Assembly: GCF_023612255.1 (NCBI RefSeq)
Contig: NZ_CP063231.1
Coordinates: forward strand, 3,144,001 to 3,208,000
Length of the DNA: 64,000 nucleotides
Direction of reading: 5' to 3'
From: Luteibacter flocculans
GTDB lineage: Bacteria; Pseudomonadota; Gammaproteobacteria; Xanthomonadales; Rhodanobacteraceae
The notes under the pieces were generated by a model. The model made no database searches. It was not told where the DNA came from and saw nothing but the letters and a program-made list of their open reading frames with translations. This document shows positions 38,067 to 46,536 of this stretch, in pieces. How positions within the stretch are numbered: the stretch's first letter is position 1; the number at the start of each line of letters is the position of its first letter. A program made the translations under genes and the position numbers.

Positions 38067-39035
38067 ACGGACCCTTCCCCCGCTCCCGCCTGGCCAGTTT
38101 GGCCTGATTACGCTCTCGTCGAAGACCTGCTGCCGTCGTTACGGCAGTTCGCTCACGACGGACGCGTGGCACTGGCGACCCTGGTCACCACGGAAGGGCC
38201 GTCGCCTCGGCCGTTGGGTAGCGAAATGGTCATCGCGGCCGACGGCCGCGTCGCCGGCTACGTCTCGGGGGGATGCGTCGAAGCCGCCGTCGCCAGCGAA
38301 GCGGCGATGGTGCTCGCGGAAGGCCGCCCCCGGTTGCTCGACTACGGCGTGGGGAGCGATGTCGTGGACATCCAGCTCAGTTGCGGCGGGCGCATCGGTA
38401 TCTTCGTTCGCGAGTTGGTCGAACCTTCCGCCTACGTCGCAGCCCTGCTCCTGGCACGGCGAGAACGACGCACGGTCACCGTCTTCGCCAGTGCCGCCAG
38501 TGGCGCCTGGCAGATCCGGGACGGTGTCTGCGAGGGCGACGCAGACACGTACGCGATCGTGCAGCGCCCTCCCCTGCGCATCGTGGCGGTGGGTGGCGAT
38601 CCGGTCACGCTCGCGGTGGCGCGCCTTGCCCCGTTCCTGGGCATGGAGGTGACGCTGCTCCGTCCGCACGGCCCGCAGACGCCACCGCCAGAGCTCGACC
38701 TCGTGTCCTACGATGCGCGGTCGCTCCCGGTAGCGCTTGCCGAGCTGGTCCTCGACGACCGTACGGCCGTCTATTCGTTGAGCCACGACGCGGAAGTGGA
38801 CCATGCCGTCGCCGCTCGGGCACTGCGCTCCCCCGCGTTCGCGGTGGGCGTGCTGGGCAGTCGCAACAAGATCGACACGCGTGTGCAGCGGCTCAGGGAG
38901 GGCGGCATCGGCGACGACGAACTCGCCCGGCTGCATCTTCCGGCCGGTTTGCCGATCGGAGCGCAGACGCCGCACGGCATTGCCGTCTCCATTCTGGCGC
39001 AGGTCTCCCAGCGCGATCGCGCACGGATGCCGTGA
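38058..39035 (+). CDS. xdhC: XdhC/CoxI family molybdoenzyme maturation factor
   Basis: Encodes 325 residues. XdhC-type proteins bind and sulfurate the molybdenum cofactor before insertion into xanthine-dehydrogenase-family enzymes. N-terminal XdhC_CoxI motif VALATLVTTEGPSPRPLGSEMVIAADGRVAGYVSGGCVEAAV, then a Rossmann-like C-terminal half (RIVAVGGDPVTLAVARLAPFLGMEVTLLRPH; FAVGVLGSRNKIDTRVQRL). ATG at 38058 preferred over a TTG 54 bases earlier. GTGA overlap with the next gene. Confidence 0.88.
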   Translation: MNATDPSPAPAWPVWPDYALVEDLLPSLRQFAHDGRVALATLVTTEGPSPRPLGSEMVIAADGRVAGYVSGGCVEAAVASEAAMVLAEGRPRLLDYGVGSDVVDIQLSCGGRIGIFVRELVEPSAYVAALLLARRERRTVTVFASAASGAWQIRDGVCEGDADTYAIVQRPPLRIVAVGGDPVTLAVARLAPFLGMEVTLLRPHGPQTPPPELDLVSYDARSLPVALAELVLDDRTAVYSLSHDAEVDHAVAARALRSPAFAVGVLGSRNKIDTRVQRLREGGIGDDELARLHLPAGLPIGAQTPHGIAVSILAQVSQRDRARMP

Positions 39036-39625
39036 AAGCCCCGCACGACGCCGTGATCCTCGCCGCTGGCGGCAGCCGTCGCCTCGGGCGACCGAAACAA
39101 TTGCTGACCCGTGACGGCGAAACCCTGGTGGCCCGGACGGCACGCCACGTACTGGCGACCTCGCCCATGCGAACGCTCGTGGTCGTGGGCGCTCATGCCG
39201 ACGCGGTGATGGCGGCGCTGGATACCTGTGCCGTCGAATTCGTCTTCAATCCCGATTGGGAGACGGGAATGGCCTCTTCGCTGCGCATCGCGGCGGCGAT
39301 GCTGGCGGACAGGCAGCGGCCCGTGCTCGTCACCGTGGTCGACCAACTCGCGCTGGCGTCGCATCACCTTGCCGCGCTGCTCGACGCACACGATGGCGTT
39401 CGCGACACGGTGACTGCCTATGGCGGCGCCCAGGGCGTACCTGCCGTACTCACCGCCACCACCTTCCAACGCGCCACGGCACTGCAGGGCGATGAAGGAT
39501 TCCGTCGCCTCTGGCACGACACGTCTCCGCACCCTGTCCGGGCGGACGAACTGGCCGACGACCTCGACGATCGTGACGACATGCGTCGCGCCATCGAAGC
39601 AGGTGATCTGGACCACCCGGCCTAA
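39032..39625 (+). CDS. mocA: Molybdenum cofactor nucleotidyltransferase, MocA/MobA-like
   Basis: Encodes 197 residues from a GTG start overlapping the xdhC stop (GTGA). The opening VILAAGGSRRLGRPKQLLTRDGETLV is the NTP-transferase signature of MobA/MocA, here closest to MocA, which attaches CMP to make the dinucleotide used by xanthine-dehydrogenase-type enzymes. TVVDQLALASHHL holds the metal Asp (usually D-Q-P; here D-Q-L) and TAYGGAQGVPAVL the substrate-binding part. Partner enzyme genes are not in the window. Confidence 0.82.
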   Translation: MKAPHDAVILAAGGSRRLGRPKQLLTRDGETLVARTARHVLATSPMRTLVVVGAHADAVMAALDTCAVEFVFNPDWETGMASSLRIAAAMLADRQRPVLVTVVDQLALASHHLAALLDAHDGVRDTVTAYGGAQGVPAVLTATTFQRATALQGDEGFRRLWHDTSPHPVRADELADDLDDRDDMRRAIEAGDLDHPA

Positions 39626-39689
39626 CCCGCGCAAGAAAAAGACGCATTACCGGGTCATACTCAGGACACCCCGCCACGGGAACCACGCG

Positions 39690-40523
39690 ATGCCTGCGAC
39701 CCGCCTCGTCTATCGCCACCGCTGGCCGGTGCGCGTCATGCATTGGATCAACGTGATCTGCCTGTGCGTACTGCTTGGCAGCGGTCTGCAGATCTTCAAC
39801 GCCCATCCGGCGCTGTACTGGGGCGAACGGTCCGATCCAGGCAAGGCCGTGCTGGCGCTGGAGGGTGGCGTGGATGCGCAAGGTTCGCCTCAGGGCATGA
39901 CGCGAATCGGCCGCCATACCTTCGATACCACCGGCGTACTAAGCGCGAGCAAGGTCGACGGGCAATGGACCTCACGAGGTTTTCCCGCATGGGCCACCAT
40001 TCCGGGCCCCGGCTGGCTCGCCATGGGGCGACGTTGGCATTTCTTCTTCGCCTGGCTTTTCGTCGCCAATGGCATCGCCTACGTCGGCTGGTCGATCGCG
40101 ACCCGGCATCTCGCGCGTGACCTCGTGCCCACCCGCCGCGACTGGCGAGGTATCGGCCGGTCCATCGTCGACCATCTGCGCCTGCGCCATCCGCAAGGCG
40201 ACGAGGCGCTTCGCTATAACGTGCTCCAGCGGCTGGCGTACCTCGTGGTCATCTTTGTCTTCGGCGGGGGAATCGTATTCATGGGCCTGGCGATGTCGCC
40301 GCGCATGGATGCCGTGTTGCACGGACTGGTCGACCTCGTCGGTGGCCGGCAATCGGCACGGACGATCCACTTCGTAATCGCCATGGGCTTCGTGGCCTTC
40401 GTCCTGATCCACGTGGCCGAAGTATTCCTGAGCGGCCCGATCAACCAGCTTCGCGGCATGCTCACCGGCTGGTATCGCGTACGCAAGGCGCCTGATGAAC
40501 CCGAGGCATCCCCGCATGACTGA
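39690..40523 (+). CDS. Cytochrome b561-type membrane subunit
   Basis: Encodes 277 residues. Four membrane helices (about 16-36, 115-137, 180-203, 227-252), with heme-ligand candidates in HRWPVRVMHWINV, RRWHFFFAWLFV, and the last helices (RTIHFVIAMGFVAFVLIHVAEVF). Belongs to the b561/HydC-like family that passes electrons between quinones and periplasmic molybdoenzymes. A roughly 70-residue periplasmic loop between helices 1 and 2 is characteristic. Its end overlaps the molybdoenzyme gene by 8 bases, so they form a pair. Confidence 0.85.
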   Translation: MPATRLVYRHRWPVRVMHWINVICLCVLLGSGLQIFNAHPALYWGERSDPGKAVLALEGGVDAQGSPQGMTRIGRHTFDTTGVLSASKVDGQWTSRGFPAWATIPGPGWLAMGRRWHFFFAWLFVANGIAYVGWSIATRHLARDLVPTRRDWRGIGRSIVDHLRLRHPQGDEALRYNVLQRLAYLVVIFVFGGGIVFMGLAMSPRMDAVLHGLVDLVGGRQSARTIHFVIAMGFVAFVLIHVAEVFLSGPINQLRGMLTGWYRVRKAPDEPEASPHD

Positions 40524-41271
40524 TCGCCGCACGTTTCTTCGCCGCACTCTTCTGGCCCTCGGCGGCGCCACGCTGGCCGGTTGCGATCGCATTTCCGAAA
40601 GCGAAACCGGCACGAAGGTACTGGCATCGGCGGAAGCCGTCACCCGCCGCGTGCAACGATTTCTCTCGCCGTCGACCGCTCTGGCGAAGGAGTTCACCGA
40701 AGCCGACATCTCGCCCGTGTTCAAGCCCAACGGCAGCACCATGCCCGATACGCCGGCCTACCAGGCCTTGCTGCGCGATGGTTTCAGCGGTTATCGCCTG
40801 GAAGTCGACGGCATGGTGGAGCGACCGACCCGCTTGTCGCTGGACGAGTTGAAGTCGCTCGGCACCCGCACGCAGATCACGCGTCACGATTGCGTCGAAG
40901 GATGGAGTGCCATCGGCAAGTGGACGGGGACGCCGCTGGCTGCCCTGCTCGATCATGTCGGTCCGAAGGAAGGCGCCCGCTACGTCGTGTTCCATTGCTT
41001 CGACAACATCGAGGAAGACACGCCTTATTACGAGAGTATCGACCTGGTCGAAGCGCGCCACCCGCAGACCCTGCTCGCGTATGCGCTGAACGGCGCACCG
41101 TTGCCCGTGGCGAACGGAGCTCCGCTGCGCCTCCGTGTCGAGCGCCAGCTCGGTTACAAACACGCCAAGTACCTGCGTCGCATCGAGCTGGTCGCGAGCT
41201 TTGCGGAGGTGGGCGAAGGCAACGGCGGTTACTGGGAAGACAACGGTTACGAGTGGTACGCAGGCATCTGA
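40516..41271 (+). CDS. Tat-exported molybdopterin-dependent oxidoreductase (sulfite oxidase / MsrP-like)
   Basis: Encodes 251 residues. The N-terminus TDRRTFLRRTLLALGGATLAGC has a twin-arginine motif and a lipobox with Cys23, so it is probably a Tat-exported lipoprotein. The sulfite-oxidase-type domain follows, with the likely Mo-ligating Cys126 in ITRHDCVEGWSAIGKWTG, then FHCFDN and RLRVERQLGYKHAKYLRRIELV. With the b561 protein it should form a membrane oxidoreductase; MsrP (YedY) repairs oxidised methionine, but other substrates are possible. Its presence beside the cofactor genes fits. Confidence 0.85.
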   Translation: MTDRRTFLRRTLLALGGATLAGCDRISESETGTKVLASAEAVTRRVQRFLSPSTALAKEFTEADISPVFKPNGSTMPDTPAYQALLRDGFSGYRLEVDGMVERPTRLSLDELKSLGTRTQITRHDCVEGWSAIGKWTGTPLAALLDHVGPKEGARYVVFHCFDNIEEDTPYYESIDLVEARHPQTLLAYALNGAPLPVANGAPLRLRVERQLGYKHAKYLRRIELVASFAEVGEGNGGYWEDNGYEWYAGI

Positions 41272-41441
41272 ACGAGGCTTTTTCCGCACTGCGTCACCGC
41301 GGACCCTGAAAAAAAGGGCTGTAAAGGCAAAAAAACTCGTCGGACCCTATTTTCAGCGGACGAAAGCAACGCTAGAGTGAGTCGCCCGCAGGGCACCGGC
41401 CAGAACGGCCGCCTCATTCGAACAAAGTGACAAGGATAACC

Positions 41442-41837
41442 ATGGCCAAGACCACCAAAACGGCGGCGAAGAAGGCCGCTGCCAAGGCTCCCGCCAAGGC
41501 TGCGAAGGCGCCGGCCGCCCTCAAGCCCATCAAGGATCCGCTTTCGAAGTCCTCGCTCGTCTCGCACATCGTCGAGCAGAGCGGTGTCGACAGCAAGAGC
41601 GTGAAGGCCGTGCTGGCTTCGCTCGAAGGCGCGATCTCCGCGTCGGTTCACAAGAAGGGCGCCGGCACGTTCACGCTGCCCGGCCTGCTCAAGATCACCT
41701 CGGTTGCCGTTGCGGCCAAGCCGAAGCGCAAGGGTAAGGACCCGTTCACCGGCGAAGAGCGCTGGTTCGCGGCCAAGCCGGCGTCGGTCAAGGTCAAGGT
41801 CCGTCCGCTGAAGAAGCTCAAGGACGCGGCCGCCTGA
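41442..41837 (+). CDS. HU-family DNA-binding protein with Ala/Lys-rich N-terminal tail
   Basis: Encodes 131 residues. About 35 residues of Ala, Lys and Pro repeats (TKTAAKKAAAKAPAKAAKAPAA) precede an HU-like domain: SKSSLVSHIVEQSGVDSKSVKAVLASLEGAI, then GAGTFTLPGLLKITSV and FTGEERWFAAKPASVKVKVRPLKKLKDA. The core is closer to the xanthomonad HU-like group than to classical HupB. The tail probably binds DNA non-specifically, like histone H1 tails. AAGGA precedes the ATG; a strong terminator follows. Confidence 0.85.
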   Translation: MAKTTKTAAKKAAAKAPAKAAKAPAALKPIKDPLSKSSLVSHIVEQSGVDSKSVKAVLASLEGAISASVHKKGAGTFTLPGLLKITSVAVAAKPKRKGKDPFTGEERWFAAKPASVKVKVRPLKKLKDAAA

Positions 41838-41881
41838 TCCCTCGCGGTGGCGCGTCCACCGCGATCGACGAGGTAACCCGA

Positions 41882-41913
41882 AACCTCCGCCTCATGGCGG
41901 AGGTTTTTTTTTT
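41882..41913 (+). terminator. Rho-independent terminator after the HU-like gene
   Basis: AACCTCCGCC / GGCGGAGGTT stem (10 bp, TCAT loop) followed by an unbroken T-run of about eight; ideal intrinsic terminator 45 bases after the stop. Confidence 0.95.
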
Positions 41914-41975
41914 GGACGTCTGAAAAGCGCCTTGCTGTGGGGCCTCCATGGCGGTGACAAACCAACGAAGCAAAA

Positions 41976-42095
41976 GGTGGGAGCCACCCTGGTGGCGACA
42001 AGCCAACGAAGCGGAGTAGCAGCGAGGCAAGTACCCCATCGCCAGCAGGCTGGCTCCCACCAGCAAGCTCTTCTCGCCGCCATGGCGGCTCCCAC
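41976..42095. repeat. REP-like palindromic repeat cluster C (three units)
   Basis: Units at 41976-41998 (forward), 42039-42061 (inverted) and 42074-42095 (inverted, diverged with GCCGCCATGGCG core) of the GGTGGGAGCCA...TGGCGA family. Lies between the HU terminator and the blaI operators; together with them it accounts for the 343-base gap 41838-42180. Confidence 0.85.
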
Positions 42096-42125
42096 ACCCT
42101 GCCCCCCGTGCCGCAAGTCATACTT

Positions 42126-42141
42126 GACTACACCTGTCGTC
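42126..42141. promoter_or_regulatory. Possible second BlaI operator
   Basis: GACTACACCTGTCGTC is an imperfect palindrome (12 of 16 symmetric) with the ACA..TGT spacing of BlaI/MecI sites. A TTGACT overlaps it at 42124 but lies 26 bases from the nearest -10 candidate. Confidence 0.35.
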
Positions 42142-42154
42142 AAGCGCACCCTGC

Positions 42155-42166
42155 CTACATATGTAG
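42155..42166. promoter_or_regulatory. BlaI-type operator (TACATATGTA palindrome)
   Basis: CTACATATGTAG is a perfect 12-bp palindrome containing the TACA...TGTA core recognised by BlaI/MecI/CopY repressors. It lies immediately before the AGGAG ribosome-binding site of blaI, so repressor binding would block the operon, consistent with autoregulation. Confidence 0.75.
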
Positions 42167-42180
42167 TCAGGAGCAGCCGC

Positions 42181-42567
42181 ATGACCAAGAAGACGATCGG
42201 CGATCAGGAGCTCGCGCTTCTGCAGTACATCACGGATACGCCGAAGCGTTCGGTAGCGGAGGTCTGGGCGGGTTTCGGGGAAGCGCGCGGGCTCGCGCGG
42301 TCTACGGTGCTTACGATGATGGAGCGCCTGCGCGCCAAGGGCTACCTCACCCGCCGCAAGATCGACGGCAGCTTCCGTTACAGCGCTACCAACGGTACGG
42401 GCGAGGTCATGACGGGCGCCGTCGCGCGCTTTGTCGAGAAGACCTTGCAGGGTTCCGTGTCCCCGTTCGTGGCGTGGATGTCGGAACGGGGGCAGGTCAG
42501 CGACACGGAACTGGCGGAACTGGAAGCTCTGGTAGGCACGTTGCAGTCCCGGCGCAAGGGACGCTGA
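42181..42567 (+). CDS. blaI: BlaI/MecI/CopY family transcriptional repressor
   Basis: Encodes 128 residues. Winged-helix N-terminus (ELALLQYITDTPKRSVAEVWAGFGEARGLARSTVLTMMERLRAKGYLTRRKIDGSFRYSATN) with the S-T-V-L-T recognition helix, then a C-terminal dimerisation helix. Such repressors are inactivated by cleavage driven by a membrane metalloprotease sensor, which is encoded 1 base downstream. A matching operator is present upstream. No beta-lactamase gene is nearby, so the regulon may be cell-wall stress or simply itself. Confidence 0.88.
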   Translation: MTKKTIGDQELALLQYITDTPKRSVAEVWAGFGEARGLARSTVLTMMERLRAKGYLTRRKIDGSFRYSATNGTGEVMTGAVARFVEKTLQGSVSPFVAWMSERGQVSDTELAELEALVGTLQSRRKGR

Positions 42568-42568
42568 C

Positions 42569-44332
42569 ATGGACGCGCTGATCGATACCGTACTCTCCCG
42601 GCTTGCGTATGCCTCGTTGCAGGCCGTGCTCCTTGGCGCATTGGTCGGCGTGGCCTGCCGTTTCATTCCTTCGTTGTCTGCGGCAGCCCGAAGCGCGCTG
42701 TGGTGGTTGCTCGGGGCGCAGCTGCTGATCGGGCTGCTTGCTCCATCGCCTGTGACGTTGCCGCTGTTACCGCCCGCCGTAACGACGACGGTCGTCGTCA
42801 CTGCACCGGTCATCGTCACAGCAGCACCGGATGCCTCGGATGTCGCCACCTCGACGTTTTCGTGGGCCGCGCTTCTGCTCGCGGCCTGGGCAGCTGCCGT
42901 GCTGGCGCAGTGGATAGTCGCCGCGCGTCGTGGCTACCGACTCGTCGGCATCGTGAAACGTGCCTTGCCGCACGACGACGTCCGCGTGGAGACGCTCTGT
43001 GCACGCCGGGCGCGTGAACTCGGTTTGCGCCGATCGCCGCGCCTGAAGGTGAGCGACGAGGTCGATTCGCCGCAGGTCGCCGGTCTGTGGCGACCGACGA
43101 TTCTTCTGCCGCTCGACGACCGCCTCAACGACGATGAGCTCGACATGGCGCTCATGCACGAGCTGGCGCACGTGCGCCGCGGCGACCTGCTGCTGGGTTG
43201 GGTGCCGGTGCTCGCCCGCTCGCTGTTCTTCTTCCATCCGATCGTGCATCTGGCCACGCGCGAATACGCACTTTGCCGCGAGGCCGCCTGCGATGCGCTG
43301 GTCGTGGCGCGTGGACGCCAGGCACCGCAAACGTATGGACGCCTGCTGCTTCGCCTGGGTATCGCGCCGCACCCGCACCACGCGCTTCCCGGCGCGTCCC
43401 CCACGTTCCGCACCCTGAAGAGGAGACTCGACATGCTAGGCAACGCGACCGATGCGCCGCACCGCGCGCTCACTGTGGCGATTTTTGCTGTCCTTACCGT
43501 GGTCGGTGTCACGCCGTGGCGCGTGGTCGCCGCCGAGCAGGGCACCAAGCGCACAGGGGTGTTCGCTTCCCCCAGCCCCGCACCGGCGCCTTCACCCGCC
43601 GCGCCGGCGGAACCAGCGGCACCAGCGGCACCAGCGGCGCCCGCGCCTCACCCGAACTTGTCGCCGACGCCAGCTGCACCGGCAGCGCCTCTCGCCGCGC
43701 GTCCCGCGGGTCCGCCCCCCGCACCACCCGCACCACCGATGACCAGCAGCTTTTTCACGGGCGACTGGAACAGTGATGGCAACCAGGCGTTCGTCTTTTT
43801 CAGCAACGACATCCAAGTGATGAACGGCAGCAACGCGGACGTGCGCCGCGCGGCGGCACAAAAGAAGGGTTCCGGCGATTTCGCCTGGTATCAGGACGGT
43901 AAGCAGGCCTGGATCGTGAGAGACCCTGCCTATGTGAAGCGCATCCACGACGTCTACGCGCGAAGCAGCAAGGCGGCCGACGTCACGGCGGCGAGCGCGG
44001 AGAAACAGGCGTCGATCGCTCAACGGCAGGCCATGCTGAACGAGCAGATGGCGAAGCTCGCGGAGCGGCAGGCCGAGCTTGCCGTCAAGCAGAGCGACCC
44101 GAGCGGTCCGCACGATCCATCGGCGTATGCCGCGGGTCACGCCGCGATCGGCAAGGAACAGGCGGAAATCGGACGGCAGCTCGCGGAACTCGACAGTCAA
44201 AACGCTGCGGAAGGTAAATTGATGGCGGACCGTAATCGACGCCAGGCGGAAGAATCGCGGAAGGCGGCGCAGGAAGTAAGTGCGATCATGGCCCAGGCGA
44301 TCCGCGACCACGCCGCGGAACCCGCGCGCTGA
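42569..44332 (+). CDS. M56 family membrane metallopeptidase (BlaR1-like without penicillin-binding domain)
   Basis: Encodes 587 residues. Several N-terminal membrane helices flank the zinc motif H197-E198-L-A-H201 in ALMHELAHVRRGD, with EAACDALV supplying the third ligand. After a last helix (about 290-310) comes a Pro/Ala-rich linker (about 325-395), a small domain (about 395-465, FFTGDWNSDGNQAFVFFSNDIQVM) and a Gln/Ala/Glu-rich coiled-coil (about 470-575). BlaR1 carries a penicillin-binding domain there; this one does not, so its signal must be different. Forms an operon with blaI. Confidence 0.85.
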   Translation: MDALIDTVLSRLAYASLQAVLLGALVGVACRFIPSLSAAARSALWWLLGAQLLIGLLAPSPVTLPLLPPAVTTTVVVTAPVIVTAAPDASDVATSTFSWAALLLAAWAAAVLAQWIVAARRGYRLVGIVKRALPHDDVRVETLCARRARELGLRRSPRLKVSDEVDSPQVAGLWRPTILLPLDDRLNDDELDMALMHELAHVRRGDLLLGWVPVLARSLFFFHPIVHLATREYALCREAACDALVVARGRQAPQTYGRLLLRLGIAPHPHHALPGASPTFRTLKRRLDMLGNATDAPHRALTVAIFAVLTVVGVTPWRVVAAEQGTKRTGVFASPSPAPAPSPAAPAEPAAPAAPAAPAPHPNLSPTPAAPAAPLAARPAGPPPAPPAPPMTSSFFTGDWNSDGNQAFVFFSNDIQVMNGSNADVRRAAAQKKGSGDFAWYQDGKQAWIVRDPAYVKRIHDVYARSSKAADVTAASAEKQASIAQRQAMLNEQMAKLAERQAELAVKQSDPSGPHDPSAYAAGHAAIGKEQAEIGRQLAELDSQNAAEGKLMADRNRRQAEESRKAAQEVSAIMAQAIRDHAAEPAR

Positions 44333-44408
44333 CGGAAGCGCCATGCTCCGGTATCGTGGAAGGCTTCGCGCGCTCGCGCGGCATCCCTTTCACGCTACTG
44401 GAGGCGTC

Positions 44409-45074
44409 ATGCAACTCGAATCCGGCACGGTCATCGAGGCTCGTGCCCTGCTCTTCGACATGGACGGCACCTTGATCGATTCGCGCGTCGTCGTCGAGAA
44501 AATCTGGAAACGCTGGTGCGACGAGAACGGCATCGACTGGCACGAGGTGCTTCCGCGCCTGCACGGCGTTCGCATGCTCGACTCGGTGAAGATGTTCGCG
44601 AAGCCGGGCATGGACGTGCAGGCGGTGTACGACCGCCTCTATCGCGAAGAAGTCGAAGACGTGGACGGTATCGTCCCGATTCCCGGTGCCCCCGAACTGC
44701 TCGCGGCCCTGCCGCCCGACGCATGGACCATCGTGACGTCGGCGGATACGGTGCTGGCGAAGGCGCGTCTCGGTGCCGCGGGCATCGTGCCGCCGCCGCG
44801 CATGGTCACCGGCGAGATCGTGGTCAACGGAAAGCCCGACCCGGAGGGTTATCTTCTCGGCGCGCAGCGCATGGGCGCGGTGCCCGCGGAGTGTCTCGTG
44901 TTCGAGGACGCCAAGGCCGGGATCGACGCCGGACTGGCGGCTGGCGCACGGGTCATCGCCATTGCGGGCGATCACCCGGAAGAAATCGCTCCTGGCGTGG
45001 ATTGGATCGCCGATCTCAACGCACTGATGTTCGACGGCATGTACGACGGCAAAGTGCGCCTCCGCGTTCGCTGA
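44409..45074 (+). CDS. HAD-superfamily (subfamily IA) sugar phosphatase-like hydrolase
   Basis: Encodes 221 residues. Nucleophile motif DMDGTLIDS near residue 18, motif II T-S in WTIVTSADTVL, Lys in NGKPDPEGYLLGAQRMG, and the acidic motif VFEDAKAGIDAGLAAG. A helical cap lies at about 25-85. Resembles YfbT/YniC-type phosphatases acting on sugar phosphates; the substrate is not known. GGAGG precedes the ATG. Convergent with the flavoreductase gene, 18 bases apart. Confidence 0.85.
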   Translation: MQLESGTVIEARALLFDMDGTLIDSRVVVEKIWKRWCDENGIDWHEVLPRLHGVRMLDSVKMFAKPGMDVQAVYDRLYREEVEDVDGIVPIPGAPELLAALPPDAWTIVTSADTVLAKARLGAAGIVPPPRMVTGEIVVNGKPDPEGYLLGAQRMGAVPAECLVFEDAKAGIDAGLAAGARVIAIAGDHPEEIAPGVDWIADLNALMFDGMYDGKVRLRVR

Positions 45075-45092
45075 CGAGCGCCTCCGGTCCTA

Positions 45093-46517
45093 TCAGTAGA
45101 CGTCGCGGCGGTAGCGCCCCGTCACCGCAAGGTGGTTCACCGTGGCGTCGCCGAGCACCGCGCGCAACGCCGCGTCCACCCCCGGCGCCATGCCGTCGAG
45201 ACTTCCGCAGACATGGATGCTCGCGCCGTCGCGCACGAACTGCCTGAGCGCGTCGTCTGCCAAGCGCAGACGATGCTGCACGTAGCGCACGGCGACGGCG
45301 TCACGTGACCAGACGAGGTCGAGACGCTCGATGTGTCCGGCCTCGGACCAGGCTTCGAGTTCATCCACGTGCAGGCGGTCGATCGCCGCCTGGCGCTCGC
45401 CGAAGATCACCCAGTTGCGTCGGTGCGCCCGGGCGATACGCGTCTTCACCAAGGCGCGAAGGCCGGCAATGCCGGTACCGTTGCCGATGAGCAGCAACGG
45501 TCGGTCGTCCGACGGCGCATGAAACCCGGGATTGCGGCGAACACGCAAGTCGATCGTGCCACCCAACGCCGCGCGCTCAGTAAGCCACCCGGAACCGAGG
45601 CCGAGCGCGCCGTCCTTGCCGCGCATCTGCCTCACCACCAGATGCAGTGCACCGTCTTCGGGAATGGAGGCAATGGAGTATTCGCGATGCGGCAGGATCG
45701 TGCCTTCGGCGCGCGGCCCCACCTCCGCAATGTCGCCCGCGGCCCAGACCATGTGCGCCGGATCGTCCGGTATCAGCGCGAGATGAAAGCACGGGCCGCC
45801 AAGGCTGCCGGGATTCAGGAGCCGGCGTTCGACGAGGCGCCACGTTTGATAGGCCGGGCGTACCCAGTCGGCCATGCCAGGCGTGCCGGCGAGATGTGCC
45901 ACGTGATGCTGCCAGTGGCGCAGGCTCCCTTCGTCGCCGTTGTCCACATCGACCCGATCGAAGAGCGGCGATGCGCCGCTGGCACGCAACCAGTCGTCCA
46001 ACTCGCGACCGAAGGCGCAGAAGTCGTCGTAGTCGCGGTCGCCCAAGGCCAGCACGCCGTAAGCCAGTCCGCGAAGCCGTGCCGGTGTGCGCATGGCCTC
46101 GCCGTGGAACAGCGTGGCGACATCGGGCGCGTCGCCTTCTCCCGTGGTGCTGGCGATGAACAGCGCCTGCGATGCTTGGGTCAGGTGCGACAAAGTGAGT
46201 TCATCGAGCGAGCGGAGATCGACAGGCAAGCCACCGTTCTTCAACGCGGCGGCCGTGCGTTCGGCAAGCTCCGTGGAAAAGCCGGTCTGCGACGCGTGCA
46301 CCACGAGGATGCCACCGACCTCCTGCGTCGCGGCGTCCGTCGATCGCCGTACGCGAGCGATAACGAAGGCCATCCATGCGAGGGCGAGGCCGCCCGCCCA
46401 CGCCATGCGCGGCGGTGAGGTCACCTGGACGGCGGCGCTGTCCTGCAGGTGCCAGCAAAGCAGGGCCAGTACGACGAGCAGCGCACCGATGGCGGCCTGT
46501 CCGATACGCGCGTTCAT
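45093..46517 (-). CDS. Membrane-anchored flavodoxin/ferredoxin-reductase-like diflavin protein (CysJ-like)
   Basis: Encodes 474 residues. Two N-terminal membrane helices (about 5-22 and 38-56), a flavodoxin domain (about 68-205: VVHASQTGFSTELAERTA, IASTTGEGDAPD), then an FAD/NADPH reductase domain (about 230-474: HREYSIASIP for FAD, GNGTGIAGLRALV for NADPH, CGSLDGMAPGVD, ending DVY). It should move electrons from cytosolic NADPH through FAD and FMN towards the membrane. Last gene of the five-gene redox operon, 19 bases after apbE. Confidence 0.82.
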   Translation of the reverse strand: MNARIGQAAIGALLVVLALLCWHLQDSAAVQVTSPPRMAWAGGLALAWMAFVIARVRRSTDAATQEVGGILVVHASQTGFSTELAERTAAALKNGGLPVDLRSLDELTLSHLTQASQALFIASTTGEGDAPDVATLFHGEAMRTPARLRGLAYGVLALGDRDYDDFCAFGRELDDWLRASGASPLFDRVDVDNGDEGSLRHWQHHVAHLAGTPGMADWVRPAYQTWRLVERRLLNPGSLGGPCFHLALIPDDPAHMVWAAGDIAEVGPRAEGTILPHREYSIASIPEDGALHLVVRQMRGKDGALGLGSGWLTERAALGGTIDLRVRRNPGFHAPSDDRPLLLIGNGTGIAGLRALVKTRIARAHRRNWVIFGERQAAIDRLHVDELEAWSEAGHIERLDLVWSRDAVAVRYVQHRLRLADDALRQFVRDGASIHVCGSLDGMAPGVDAALRAVLGDATVNHLAVTGRYRRDVY

Positions 46518-46536
46518 GCCATCGGCCCCCGCAAAT

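Noticed and set aside
42124-42161. TTGACT/TACATA promoter for blaI
   Set aside because: The spacing is 26 bases, too long for sigma70; the true promoter was not identified.
42569-44332. BlaR1 beta-lactam sensor
   Set aside because: The M56 domain is real but the penicillin-binding domain (S-x-x-K, S-x-N, K-T-G) is not present after it.
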